From the NCBI GenBank assembly GCA_024234875.1, contig JACKNM010000012.1, positions 1 to 64,000 on the forward strand: a DNA stretch of 64,000 nucleotides, given 5' to 3'. Below are positions 50,178 to 58,125 of the stretch, one piece after another. How positions within the stretch are numbered: the stretch's first letter is position 1; the number at the start of each line of letters is the position of its first letter. The notes under the pieces are model-generated. The model was not told the DNA's origin and searched no databases. It saw only the letters and a program-made list of their open reading frames with translations. This DNA is from Ectothiorhodospiraceae bacterium. Its GTDB lineage: Bacteria > Pseudomonadota > Gammaproteobacteria > HK1. The position numbers and the translations under genes are program-made.

Positions 50178-51157
50178 GTGGTGCGGGGACGGTGGGGGCC
50201 GCGGTGCTCGCGGGGATCGCGTTCATGGTGGTCGGCACCAGCCTGTTCCCGGTGATGAACGCGATCGCGAAGTCGCTGGCCGGCGAGTTCCCACTCTGGC
50301 AGGTGACCTGGGCGCGCTTTCTGGGACACCTGCTGCTGATGACCGCGATCCTCTGCCCACGCCACGGCCTCGGGGTGTTCGCCAGCGCGCGGCCGGGGCT
50401 CCAGCTCGTGCGCTCGACCGTATTCTTCGGATCCAACGTCACCTTCATCGGCGCGCTCCCTCACGTCTCGCTCGCCACCGCCGCCGCAATCATGTTCACC
50501 GTGCCGGTGATCGTGACCGCGCTCTCGGTGCTGTTCCTCGGTGAGCGGGTGGGGCTGTGGCGGTGGGGCGCGGTGGCATGTGGCTTCCTCGGCGCACTGG
50601 TGATCATCCGCCCGGGGAGCACCGCGTTCGAGCCGGGCACCCTGCTCGTGCTCGGCTCGGCGCTGTGCTACTCGACCTACCAGCTCCTCACCCGTCGGCT
50701 CGCCGCGCACGACAGCGCGCAGACCCAGATCCTCTGGACGGCGGTGGTCGGGGCGGTGTCGATGTGTCTGGTGGTGCCCTTCGTCGGGCGGATGCCGGAC
50801 GATGCGCTTCAGATCGGCCAGTTCGTCGCGCTGGGGACGATCGGGGCGGTTGCTCACCTGCTGGTGATTCAGGCGCTGCGCCGCGCGCCGGCTTCGGTCA
50901 TCGCACCGATCGGCTACGTCGAGCTCGTCGGCGCGACGGTGCTCGGTTTCGTCGTGTTCGGCGATCTTCCCGGGCCGACCACCTGGCTCGGCGCCGCGCT
51001 CATCGTCGCCTCAGGCCTGGTCATCGCTTACCGCGAGGGTCTCGCGCGGCGCGCTGGGCGTGGTACGCCGGTGCGGCGGCGCTACGGGCCGGAGGCGATG
51101 ATCGCGGTCGGGGTCGGGCTCATGCTCGCCTCGTTGCTCGCGCACCTCCTCGGGTAG
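50174..51157 (+). CDS. EamA/DMT-family transporter, tandem copy 2
   Basis: The 327-residue inner-membrane protein has the same fold as copy 1: GTSLFPVMNAIAKSLAGEFPLWQVTWARFLGHLLLMTA, GALPHVSLATAAAIMFTVPVIVTALSVLFLGERVGLWRWGAVACGFLGALVIIRPG and SVIAPIGYVELVGATVLGFVVFGDLPGPTTWLGAALIVASGLVIAYRE. It adds an extra hydrophobic segment at the very C-terminus (AMIAVGVGLMLASLLAHLL). The ATG overlaps the upstream stop (ATGA), indicating coupled translation. Substrate unknown. Confidence 0.9.
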   Translation: MSGAGTVGAAVLAGIAFMVVGTSLFPVMNAIAKSLAGEFPLWQVTWARFLGHLLLMTAILCPRHGLGVFASARPGLQLVRSTVFFGSNVTFIGALPHVSLATAAAIMFTVPVIVTALSVLFLGERVGLWRWGAVACGFLGALVIIRPGSTAFEPGTLLVLGSALCYSTYQLLTRRLAAHDSAQTQILWTAVVGAVSMCLVVPFVGRMPDDALQIGQFVALGTIGAVAHLLVIQALRRAPASVIAPIGYVELVGATVLGFVVFGDLPGPTTWLGAALIVASGLVIAYREGLARRAGRGTPVRRRYGPEAMIAVGVGLMLASLLAHLLG

Positions 51158-51220
51158 ATCGCGGGGACGGGCGCGCGTCGGCCGGGGTCGCGTTCCGGGG
51201 GGCGGGCACCGCCGCCGGCC

Positions 51221-52234
51221 TCAGCGCCGAGCCGGCTCCGGCATCTGGCGCCAGATGCGCGCCCAGAGCCACTCCAGGCGGGAGAGGTCGCGGGTCGGCG
51301 CGACCCGTGCCGCCGGCACCGGGCGGGGATGCGGGTTGCCGACGGCGCCCACCGCGAACCGGAACACGTAGTCGGGCTCGACGCCCATGCGGAGGTCGCT
51401 CATCACCACCGCCTCGTCCTCGAGGGTGACCGCGTAGAAGCCCTTGGTGAACCACCGCAGACGCTCCACCGGCCAGTGCCCGGCCAGCGGCGCGACGAGA
51501 TCGGCCCGCGACGGGTAACGGTTCGCGTGGATCTCGGCGTCGCGGTCGAGCACCGAGCGATAGCCCTCGTAGTAGCCGTCGTCGTCCATCGCCACGAAGC
51601 GCCAGAGCAACGTGTTGAACGGCGCCGGTGTGGTCAACACGTGCTCGCTGGGCAGCCCCTGCGCCGCGAGCCCGGCTCGCACCGCACGCTCGACGTAGGC
51701 CTTGGCGCCCACCGTCCAGGCGAGATACGCGCATCCCAGCCCGAGCCCCACCGCGTTGGCAACGCGCCCGACCCGAGCCCGCGCGCCGGCCACCAGCGCG
51801 CACAGCACCCCGAGCGCGAGCGGCACCGTGTAGGCCGGGTCGATGATGAACACCGTCGACCAGCCGACCGGGTAGCTCGACAGTGGCCATAGGATCTGGG
51901 TGCCGTAGACGGTGAAGCAGTCGAGCAGGATGTGGGTGACGAATGCGAGCCAGACCATCGCCAACCAGCGCCGGTGCTGGTCGCGGGTGTCGGGGTGCAC
52001 GCGGGTCGCGAGCCAGGCCACCACCGGGGTGAGGGCGGTCAGCACGAGCACGGAGTGGCTGGCGCTGCGGTGGTAGGTGAAGTCGGCGACCGGGTCCGCG
52101 AACGGGACCAGCACGTCGAGGTCGGGCAGCGTGCCGCACATCGCGCCCCACAGCAGCGCGCGACGGCCGATCGTGCGCCCGAGCGTCGCCTGCCCGACCG
52201 CGGCGCCGAGCAGCGCCTGGGTCACCGAGTCCAT
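51221..52234 (-). CDS. YdjM-like membrane-bound metal-dependent hydrolase family protein
   Basis: The 337-residue protein has the YdjM-type N-terminus MDSVTQALLGAAVGQATLGRTIGRRALLWGAMCGTLPDLDVL, with HRSASHSVLVL and FVTHILLDCFTVYGTQ: conserved His/Asp residues of a putative metal site within membrane helices. Four or five hydrophobic segments occupy the first half; the second half is soluble. The biochemical activity of this family is not settled. The start codon is only 19 bases from inverted-repeat element copy C, which probably displaced or supplies its promoter. Confidence 0.85.
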   Translation of the reverse strand: MDSVTQALLGAAVGQATLGRTIGRRALLWGAMCGTLPDLDVLVPFADPVADFTYHRSASHSVLVLTALTPVVAWLATRVHPDTRDQHRRWLAMVWLAFVTHILLDCFTVYGTQILWPLSSYPVGWSTVFIIDPAYTVPLALGVLCALVAGARARVGRVANAVGLGLGCAYLAWTVGAKAYVERAVRAGLAAQGLPSEHVLTTPAPFNTLLWRFVAMDDDGYYEGYRSVLDRDAEIHANRYPSRADLVAPLAGHWPVERLRWFTKGFYAVTLEDEAVVMSDLRMGVEPDYVFRFAVGAVGNPHPRPVPAARVAPTRDLSRLEWLWARIWRQMPEPARR

Positions 52235-52252
52235 GCCGCCACCTCCAAGATC

Positions 52253-52416
52253 GGGGTCGGACCAACCTAGGTGCTTGATTATCCTCGAAGTGCCGCCGTG
52301 CCGCGTCGCGCCGAATCGTCGGACCGACTGGCGCGCTGCTCTCAGCGGTCCCGGGGTCGCAGCCAGGGCTCGGGGGAATCTCCAGAAGATTCAGTGAGAT
52401 AGGTTGGTCCGACCCC
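52253..52416. mobile_element. MITE-like element, copy C (164 bp)
   Basis: It starts GGGGTCGGACCAACCTAGGT and ends AGGTTGGTCCGACCCC, the inverted copy of its start. Its length is identical to copy A (164 bp), yet the interior is unrelated to copies A and B except for CTTGATT/CTGAAT-like bases just inside the ends. It has no coding capacity. The right end abuts the broken 3' end of the TauD-family gene; the left end is 19 bases from the YdjM-like start codon. No target duplication is apparent. Confidence 0.75.
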
Positions 52417-53148
52417 GCTGCTCACCAGCGGACGCGGCAGGTGACCTCGGGCCGCGTCGCGTGGTCGTACAGCCACTGGAGGGAGCGGTGCACTCTCCTC
52501 GTCGGTCATGTCGACGAAGCGCCTGGTGTAGGAGACGTTGACGAACAGCGAGCGTCGACCGGTCTCGGGGTGCACGCGCACCACCGGGTGCTCGCTCACC
52601 GTGGGCCGCCACGCGTCGTCGTCGCGCACGCGGGTCGAGCGACCCTTCGCGAGCTCCGCTCTCGGGCCGGCGACTCGGGTGTCGTCGTGGACCGCGCGCA
52701 GTCCGTCGAGCATCGTGCGCATGCCCGCCGAGAGCTGCTCGTAGGCGAGGTACTGATTCGCGAACAGCGTGTCGCCGCCGAGCGGCGGCACCTCGATCGC
52801 CTGTAGCACCGCGCCCATCGGCGGCGCCGGCAGGCAGGTGGTGTCGGCGTGCCATTCCGCGCCGACGATGCGTGCGTCGCCGGGCTCCTTGCGGATGACG
52901 ATGACCTCCGGGCGGTGTGACTCGCTGCGCAGGTTCGGATGGACCTGCAACCTGCCGAAGCGCTCGCCGAATGCGGCGAGCGCCTCGTCGTCGAGACGTT
53001 GATCTCGGAACACCAGCACCAGGTGGTCGAGGAGCGCCTGGCGGATGGTCGCGATGTCGCCGTCGTCGAGCGGAGCCGCGAGGTCGACGCCGCTCACCTC
53101 CGCGCCGAGCGCGGCGGCGAAGGGCTGCGCGGTCGGACGGCGGGTCAA
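52417..53148 (-). pseudogene. TauD/TfdA-family dioxygenase, frameshifted and truncated by element C
   Basis: The N-terminal two thirds are intact: PFAAALGAEVSGVDLAAPLDD, LVFRDQRLDDEALAAFGERFG, metal motif EWHADTTCLP (H100-x-D102), LGGDTLFANQYLAYE and FVNVSYTRRFVDMTDEESAPL. One extra G in the run at 52479-52484 then shifts the frame. Reading past it restores LQWLYDHATRPEVTCRVRW, which matches the family but stops at the junction with the inverted-repeat element. The distal histidine and 2-oxoglutarate-binding arginine are missing, so the product cannot be an active Fe(II)/2-oxoglutarate dioxygenase. The TTG start overlaps the upstream SnoaL-like gene's stop. Confidence 0.85.
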
Positions 53149-53615
53149 GGGTGCTCCGCTTCGGCGTGACCGCCGCGGGGTCCGTGGGTGGTCGGGGGCG
53201 TGCCGGGGGCGAGCGAGAAGTGGGTGTGGATCGCGCGCCAGCCGTCGTCACGACGCTCGAGCACGACGGTGGCGCGACCCGGGCGCTCGAAGGGATGCCC
53301 GTCGACGTCGTAGCCGGTCGAGGTCCACGGCGCCATGCCCCAGGCGAGACTGGCGTCGCCGGTCGCGTGGACCTGCTCGAGCAGAATCCGGAAGTCGCTG
53401 ATGTTGCCCCAGATCCCCTGCCACTGATTGCGGCGCAAGGGCTCGAGCCCGCTGACGACGGTGGCTCGGGTGCCGAACGACATCACGTCCGGCGCGAACA
53501 GCACCTCGGCGGCGTCGTAGTCCACGCGGGCGCAGTAGCGGCCGAGGCGCTCGAAGAACTCGCGCACCGCCGCGACGGGGTCGGGGGTGACGATCGGGTC
53601 GGAGGTCGTCGGCAC
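53145..53615 (-). CDS. SnoaL/NTF2-like protein
   Basis: The 156-residue protein has the NTF2-like cone-fold pattern of the SnoaL/DUF4440 group: DPVAAVREFFERLGRYCARVDYDAAEVLFAPDVMSFGTRATVVSGLEPLRRNQWQGIWGNISDF, then DASLAWGMAPWTSTGYD---HPFERPGRATVVLERRDDGWRAIHTHFSLAPG. This group includes ketosteroid-isomerase-like and unknown binding proteins. GTG 53615 is chosen with AGAGGTG upstream. It overlaps the start of the TauD pseudogene, so both were one operon before the dioxygenase was lost; its role may now be orphaned. Confidence 0.82.
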   Translation of the reverse strand: MPTTSDPIVTPDPVAAVREFFERLGRYCARVDYDAAEVLFAPDVMSFGTRATVVSGLEPLRRNQWQGIWGNISDFRILLEQVHATGDASLAWGMAPWTSTGYDVDGHPFERPGRATVVLERRDDGWRAIHTHFSLAPGTPPTTHGPRGGHAEAEHP

Positions 53616-53797
53616 GGGGCACCTCTGCAATGGCCGCTGACCGCACCATCCTGCCGTCGATTGCCGCTCGAAGTCCATCCGCGCCGGGTGTCCCGAGGTT
53701 GCGTCGGCCACTGCCGGCCAGGACCATAGCGACGATGAGCGAGAGGCGAGATCGCGAGTCCGCCGGGCGTGCCGGTCGTATGCGAGAGGGGGCGGTG

Positions 53798-54679
53798 ATG
53801 CCGTGCCCGGTGCTGCGCCGTCCGCTCGGAGGCTGGCGCCATCCGGTGCTGGTGAGCATCCCGCACTTCGGCACCGCGCCGCTGCCGGAGATCACCGTCG
53901 CCCACTACCACGACCCGGAGCACGCGCGCCTGCCGGTCGCCTATACCGACACCTTCGCGGCCGAGATCTACGGCGGGTTGCACCACCACGGCGTCCCGGT
54001 TCTCGCCACGCCGTACTCGCGGCTGTTCGTCGACGTGAACCGCCGCCGCGAGGACTTCGAGGTCCACGGCGACGAGATCCGATCCCGGCGTGGCGTGGTG
54101 CGCACCCATCTCGGCGAGGACGAGCCGATCTTCGCGCGGCCGTTGTCACTCGCCGACGCCGAGCGGCGGCTGCGCCGCTATTACGACCCGTACCACCACG
54201 TTCTCGACCGTTTGGCCGATTCGCTGGTTCGCCGGCGCGGCGCCGGCGTGCTGATCGACGCCCACACCGCCACGCCGCGGCGCATGGGCGAGCACCAGGT
54301 GGTGATCGGCACCCGCCGTGGCACCACGGCCCACCCACGTCTGCGCCAGCGGGTCGCCGAGGTGTTCGAGGCGCACGGTTTCCGCCCCCGCCACGACGTG
54401 CCCGGTTATTCGGGCGGGCACATCGTGCACCGGCACGGGCTCAATCGTGACCGGAGACTGCATGCGATCCAGGTCGAGGTGAACGCCGCATTGGCGCTGA
54501 CGATGCCGCTACGCGAGTACTGCGTGCGGCTCGCGCGAGGCGAGCGCCCGGTGCGCGACGACGCCTGCATCGCCCGGCTCCGCGCCTGCATGGTGGAGCT
54601 GGTGACCTCGCTCGGCATCGCGGTGGCGGAGCTCGCGACCGGCAAGCCGGTCGACGCGGAGGATCAGGCGAGCAGGTAG
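53798..54679 (+). CDS. N-formylglutamate amidohydrolase-family protein
   Basis: The 293-residue protein has the family pattern VLVSIPHFGTAPLPE, AYTDTFAAEIYGGLHHHGVPVLATPYSRLFVDVNRRREDFE, YYDPYHHVLDRL and GVLIDAHTATPRRMGE, with GYSGGHIVHRHG and IQVEVNAAL. These are metal-dependent hydrolases that deformylate N-formyl-L-glutamate in histidine degradation; homologues act on other acyl amino acids. No hut genes are nearby. ATG 53798 is preferred because GAGAGGGGG lies just upstream; in-frame ATGs at 53780 and 53735 exist. The gene end overlaps the convergent small ORF at 54664 by 16 bases. Confidence 0.88.
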   Translation: MPCPVLRRPLGGWRHPVLVSIPHFGTAPLPEITVAHYHDPEHARLPVAYTDTFAAEIYGGLHHHGVPVLATPYSRLFVDVNRRREDFEVHGDEIRSRRGVVRTHLGEDEPIFARPLSLADAERRLRRYYDPYHHVLDRLADSLVRRRGAGVLIDAHTATPRRMGEHQVVIGTRRGTTAHPRLRQRVAEVFEAHGFRPRHDVPGYSGGHIVHRHGLNRDRRLHAIQVEVNAALALTMPLREYCVRLARGERPVRDDACIARLRACMVELVTSLGIAVAELATGKPVDAEDQASR

Positions 54680-54966
54680 CCCTCGCCGCCCGGGCGCCAC
54701 ACGACCCGATAGCGAGGCCCGAAGCCGAGGCTCGCGATGAGCTGGCGCGCGACCTCCTCCTCGGAGACCTCGTTGCCGTCCTCGTCGACGTGGACGCGCG
54801 AGAGCCGTCCGTTCGCGATCAGGAGGTCGAGCGCCTCCGAGGCCTCTCCGAGCGACAGGCCATGGTCGTCGGACAGCCCGCAGAGCTCCTCGAACGTGAT
54901 CGCGGAATCCGCTGCGGCGCGCTCGACCGCATCGGCGAAGTGCGAGAGCGATCGAGTGTCGAGCAT
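54664..54966 (-). CDS. small hypothetical protein
   Basis: The 100-residue protein is acidic and largely helical: LDTRSLSHFADAVERAAADSAITFEELCGLSDDHGLSLGEASEALDLLIANGRLSRVHVDEDGNEVSEEEVARQLIASLGFGPRYRVVWRPGGEGYLLA. The pattern (three helices, then a beta hairpin around HVDEDGNEVS) resembles a winged-helix fold. I do not recognise a family. ATG 54966 has GGAG six bases upstream. It overlaps the convergent amidohydrolase gene at its 3' end. Confidence 0.65.
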   Translation of the reverse strand: MLDTRSLSHFADAVERAAADSAITFEELCGLSDDHGLSLGEASEALDLLIANGRLSRVHVDEDGNEVSEEEVARQLIASLGFGPRYRVVWRPGGEGYLLA

Positions 54967-55065
54967 GGCGGGCTCCGGTGTGGGTACGTCCACACCTATC
55001 GGCCAGCACGACGGTGACCTTAGCTCCGATCGGACATGGTCAGATCACCGCCCGTCGGCTCGGCG

Positions 55066-55608
55066 TCACACCGGCACCAGCGGGTGATGCGGAGGCGGTG
55101 GCAGCGTCACCTCGACGACGTCTCCGGGTCGTACCTCGCCCGAGCGCACCACCACCGCCATGACGCCGGCCTTGCGCACCAGCCGGCCCTCGGCGTCGCG
55201 GTCGAGCACCGCGGCCAGCAGGCCCTTGCGAAACCGCTCGATCTGGGCGCACGGATTGCGCAGCCCGGTGAGCTCGACGATCGCGTCCTCGCCGAGGCGC
55301 AGCCGGGTGCCGGTCGGCAGATCGAGCAGCGCGACACCCCGGGTGGTGACGTTCTCACCCATCTCGCCCACCCCGACGCCGAGGCCGCGCTCGGCGAGCG
55401 CGTCGAGGAGCTCGGCGTGGAGCAGGTGCACCTGGCGCAGGTTCGGCTGGCTCGGGTCACGCGCGACACGCGAGCGGTGCTGCACCGTGCGGCCGAGATG
55501 CGCGTCGCCCTCGACCCCCAGCCCCTCGAGCAGGCGCACGCGTTCACGCGAGGCCTTGCTGAACGCGTGCGCGGCGAGCGCGGCGACCGCGATCACCTTG
55601 CCGTTCAT
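55066..55608 (-). CDS. MOSC-domain protein
   Basis: The 180-residue protein is a single MOSC domain: VIAVAALAAHAFSKASRERVRLLEGLGVEGDAHLGRTVQHRSRVARDPSQPNLRQVHLLHAELLDALAERG, GEMGENVTTRGVALLDLPTGTRLRLG and ELTGLRNPCAQIERFRKGLLAAVLDRDAEGRLVRKAGVMAVVVRSGEVRPGDVVEVTLP. MOSC domains bind molybdenum cofactor or sulfur and occur in sulfur-carrier and drug-detoxification enzymes; the cysteine in NPCAQIE is the usual conserved one. It is divergent from the MarR operon across 273 bases holding a palindromic operator, so MarR may control it. Confidence 0.88.
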   Translation of the reverse strand: MNGKVIAVAALAAHAFSKASRERVRLLEGLGVEGDAHLGRTVQHRSRVARDPSQPNLRQVHLLHAELLDALAERGLGVGVGEMGENVTTRGVALLDLPTGTRLRLGEDAIVELTGLRNPCAQIERFRKGLLAAVLDRDAEGRLVRKAGVMAVVVRSGEVRPGDVVEVTLPPPPHHPLVPV

Positions 55609-55844
55609 GTCCGGGACCCGGACATCAGAGGCGCGCCAGCGCGGCCGTGGCGGTCGCCGACGGGCGGCGCGAGTGGGAGTCGGCATGCCACCGTCTTGAA
55701 TCCCCCATCGCGCCGGATTGCCGATACCAGTGGCGCGCGCCGGTAGCCTACGGGCTGGTGTGGCCTCGAGGGAAGCCAGCTCGCCGCTGCCGGCATCGGA
55801 CCGCCGGCCACGGCTGCGGAGCACGGCCGCTCCGGTGACTGATG

Positions 55845-55858
55845 GTTGCAATTGCAAC
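55845..55858. promoter_or_regulatory. perfect 14-bp palindrome, probable MarR operator
   Basis: GTTGCAATTGCAAC is a perfect palindrome ending 23 bases before the MarR start codon (55882). It also faces the divergent MOSC gene. TTGCAA half-sites of this kind are typical of MarR-family operators. It is one of the few AT-rich spots in the region. Autoregulation is inferred. Confidence 0.65.
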
Positions 55859-55881
55859 TTGTTCTGCGTAAGGTCGCCGCC

Positions 55882-56334
55882 ATGCGCGATCCACCGAGCG
55901 CGGACGCGATCACCGCCTGGGCGCGTCTGCTGCGTGCGCAGACGGTTCTCCTCGACCACGTGCAGGTCTCGCTCAAGGCTGCGGGCCTGCCACCCCTGGT
56001 GTGGTACGACGTGCTGCTCGAGCTCCATCGCGCGCGTCCCGAGGGCCTTCGCCAATACGAGATCGGCGAGCGCATGCTGTTGTCGAAGTCGAATCTGTCG
56101 CGGCTTCTCGACCGGCTGGTGGCGCGGTCGCTGATCGAGCGACGCACGTGCCCGGAGGACGCGCGGGCGCAGGTGGTGCGCATCACCGGTGCCGGGCACG
56201 AGTTGCTGCGCCGGATGTGGCCGGTCTACGGCCGCTGCATCCGCGAGCTGGTGGAGGCGCGACTCGAGCCGGCCGAGCGCAGACGGCTGGCCGAGCTCCT
56301 GGCGCTTCTGGTCGACGGGCGAGCGCCCCGATGA
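55882..56334 (+). CDS. MarR-family transcriptional regulator
   Basis: The protein of about 150 residues has the winged-helix pattern PPLVWYDVLLELHRARPEGLRQYEIGERMLLSKSNLSRLLDRLVARSLIERRTCPEDARAQVVRITGAGHELLRRMWPVY, diagnostic of MarR. ATG 55882 follows AAGG. Frames starting further upstream begin inside the palindromic operator at 55845 and are unlikely. It is translationally coupled (ATGA) to the ECF sigma factor gene. A MarR repressor heading a sigma/anti-sigma operon suggests dual control by a small molecule and by the anti-sigma factor. Confidence 0.92.
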   Translation: MRDPPSADAITAWARLLRAQTVLLDHVQVSLKAAGLPPLVWYDVLLELHRARPEGLRQYEIGERMLLSKSNLSRLLDRLVARSLIERRTCPEDARAQVVRITGAGHELLRRMWPVYGRCIRELVEARLEPAERRRLAELLALLVDGRAPR

Positions 56335-57053
56335 GCGCCCGACCTCGGCTCGGCACCGTGTCCGGCGTCGGCGCCGCCTGCGGGGTTCCGGCTGCACACG
56401 GTGCGCGGGCGACCCACGGGCAGGACCCGGCGCCGGCTCGGCCCGATGCGGCGACGTCACCGTCCTCGGACCCGGATCAGGATCTCGTGGTGGCGCTGCG
56501 CGCCGGCGATCGCGCGGCGTTCGAGGTCGTGGTGCGCCGGCACGGCGACGATCTCTACCGGGTGGCGCGCCGCGTCGCCGGCAACGAGGCCGATGCACGC
56601 GATGCGGTCCAGGAGGCGTTCCTGGCCGCGCTGCGGGCGATCGGCGAGTTCGCCGGACGTGCCACGTTGCGCACCTGGCTCTACCGACTTACCGTCAATG
56701 CCGCCCTGATGCGCACGCGCGCTCGACAGCGTCGCCGCGAGGTGTCGATCGACCTGCTGGTGCCGCCGATCGAGGGGGTGCGCGACGAGCCCGAGTGGAT
56801 GTTCGTCGAGCCGATCGAGTCGGTCGCCGCGCGCGACGAGATCCGTGACGCGGTGCACGCGTGCATCGACCGCCTGCCCGACAACTACCGTATCGTGCTG
56901 GTGCTGCGCGACATCGAAGGACATGACACACGCGAGGTCGCCACGCTGATCGGCGAGTCCGAGGCCAACGTCAAGGTGCGTCTGCACCGCGCTCGGGCCG
57001 CGATGAAGAAGCTGCTGGAGCCGTTGCTGGGAGCCCGCGCCCGATGCGAGTGA
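56331..57053 (+). CDS. ECF-type sigma-70 family RNA polymerase sigma factor
   Basis: The 240-residue protein has region 2 (DLVVALRAGDRAAFEVVVRRHGDDLYRVARRVAGNEADARDAVQEAFLAALRAIGEFAGRATLRTWLYRLTVNAALMRTRARQRRREVSIDL) and region 4 (IDRLPDNYRIVLVLRDIEGHDTREVATLIGESEANVKVRLHRARAAMKKLLEPLL). Regions 1.1 and 3 are absent, as in ECF factors. The first 45 residues are a disordered Ala/Pro-rich extension. It overlaps the MarR gene by four bases and the anti-sigma gene by ten, so all three are one transcript. The cytochrome P460 gene 104 bases downstream is a likely target. Confidence 0.93.
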   Translation: MSARPRLGTVSGVGAACGVPAAHGARATHGQDPAPARPDAATSPSSDPDQDLVVALRAGDRAAFEVVVRRHGDDLYRVARRVAGNEADARDAVQEAFLAALRAIGEFAGRATLRTWLYRLTVNAALMRTRARQRRREVSIDLLVPPIEGVRDEPEWMFVEPIESVAARDEIRDAVHACIDRLPDNYRIVLVLRDIEGHDTREVATLIGESEANVKVRLHRARAAMKKLLEPLLGARARCE

Positions 57054-57346
57054 AGAAGCTGGTGATGCGCCTCTCGCACCTCGCCGAGCGCGTGGTGCCA
57101 GGCCTCCTCACCTGCGCCGAGGCCGACCGCTTCGTCGACGACTACCTCGAGGACCGGCTCGAGCCGAAGGTACGTCGCCGCTTCGAGCGCCATCTCTCGA
57201 TGTGTCCGCCGTGTCGCGGCTACCTCGAGGCCTACCGCCGCAGCCTCCACCTCACGCGCGCCGCCGGCGCGTCGAGCCCCGCGGTGATGCCCGACGACCT
57301 GCTGCAGGCCATCCTCGCTGCTCGCGACGCCGAGCAGCGCGACTGA
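57044..57346 (+). CDS. zinc-binding (ZAS-type) anti-sigma factor
   Basis: The 100-residue protein has the zinc anti-sigma motif H50-x3-C54-x2-C57 (HLSMCPPC) with an additional C24 in LLTCAEADRFVDDYLEDRLEPKVRRRFERHL. This matches the zf-HC2 anti-sigma domain that binds ECF factors. No transmembrane segment is seen, so it should be a soluble sensor, possibly redox- or metal-responsive through the zinc thiolates. It overlaps the sigma gene by ten bases, which gives tightly matched expression. Confidence 0.88.
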   Translation: MRVKKLVMRLSHLAERVVPGLLTCAEADRFVDDYLEDRLEPKVRRRFERHLSMCPPCRGYLEAYRRSLHLTRAAGASSPAVMPDDLLQAILAARDAEQRD

Positions 57347-57450
57347 GCGCGACGCACCCCGTGTAACCTTTCTCCGTCCCGCGGCATCCGATGGTCAGGA
57401 CCGCACCGCGGTCCGTGAACCGAGATCGGATTCAACGTGAGGACCGGACC

Positions 57451-58056
57451 ATGACCATCAAGACCACCGCGCTGCTCGGCGGCGCGGCCGCTGCACTCCT
57501 GATCGGGCTGACCCTCGGCGCCGGCCCTGGTGGTGACGCGCAGGCGCAGTCCATGCGCCAGTGGGGGCCGCAATGGACCGCGAGCGGGGAGCTCGCGCTG
57601 CCACGCGACTACCGCGGCTGGGTGTTCCTCGGCGCGCCGCTCACCCCGAACGCGCTGAACGGCGGGCAGGCCGGCTTCCCCGAGTTCCACAACGTCTACA
57701 TCCATCCCGAGCCCTACCGCATCTACCGCGAGACCGGCACCTTCCCCGAGGGCACGGTGCTGGTGAAGGAGTTGCAGCTCACACTGCCCTCGACCTCGGC
57801 CGACGGCTCGAGCGTGGAGGCATCCGGGCGTGGTTACTTCCCGGGCAAGCTGAACGGGCTCGACGTGGCGGTGAAGGACAGCAAGCGCTTCGCCGAGACC
57901 CGCGGCTGGGGCTTCTTCAACTTCGGGCACCACGAGCCGCCCTATGCGGCCTCGGCTAAGGTGGCCGATGCCGCTCAGTGCGCGGGCTGCCACCTGGCGA
58001 ACGCCACCAAGGAGATGGTGTTCACCAAGTTCTACACATTGCTCTACGCGGACTGA
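57451..58056 (+). CDS. cytochrome P460-family protein
   Basis: The 201-residue exported protein has a signal peptide (MTIKTTALLGGAAAALLIGLTLGAGPGGDAQAQ). Its P460 domain reads LPRDYRGWVFLGAPLTPNALNGGQAGFPEFHNVYIHPEPYRIYRETGTFPEGTVLVKEL. The covalent haem motif CAGCH (C177-C180-H181) is near the C-terminus, followed by KEMVFTKFYTLL. P460 proteins oxidise hydroxylamine or nitric oxide in some bacteria; many others have no known role. ATG 57451 follows GTGAGGA. It lies downstream of the sigma/anti-sigma pair, where GTGTAACC at 57359-57366 may be part of an ECF promoter. Confidence 0.92.
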   Translation: MTIKTTALLGGAAAALLIGLTLGAGPGGDAQAQSMRQWGPQWTASGELALPRDYRGWVFLGAPLTPNALNGGQAGFPEFHNVYIHPEPYRIYRETGTFPEGTVLVKELQLTLPSTSADGSSVEASGRGYFPGKLNGLDVAVKDSKRFAETRGWGFFNFGHHEPPYAASAKVADAAQCAGCHLANATKEMVFTKFYTLLYAD

Positions 58057-58069
58057 CGTCGGCCGACGT

Positions 58070-58101
58070 GGCCGCCGCGCGCGGGGTCGCGCGCGGCGGC
58101 C
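58070..58101. terminator. strong bidirectional hairpin between P460 and atpG
   Basis: A perfect 14-bp stem (58070-58083 paired with 58088-58101) with a GGGT loop lies between the converging P460 and N-ATPase genes. All stem pairs are G-C, so it is very stable. It lacks a T-run on either side but is well placed to end both transcripts. Confidence 0.65.
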
Positions 58102-58125
58102 CGCCGGGCGATGGCCACTTCGCGA

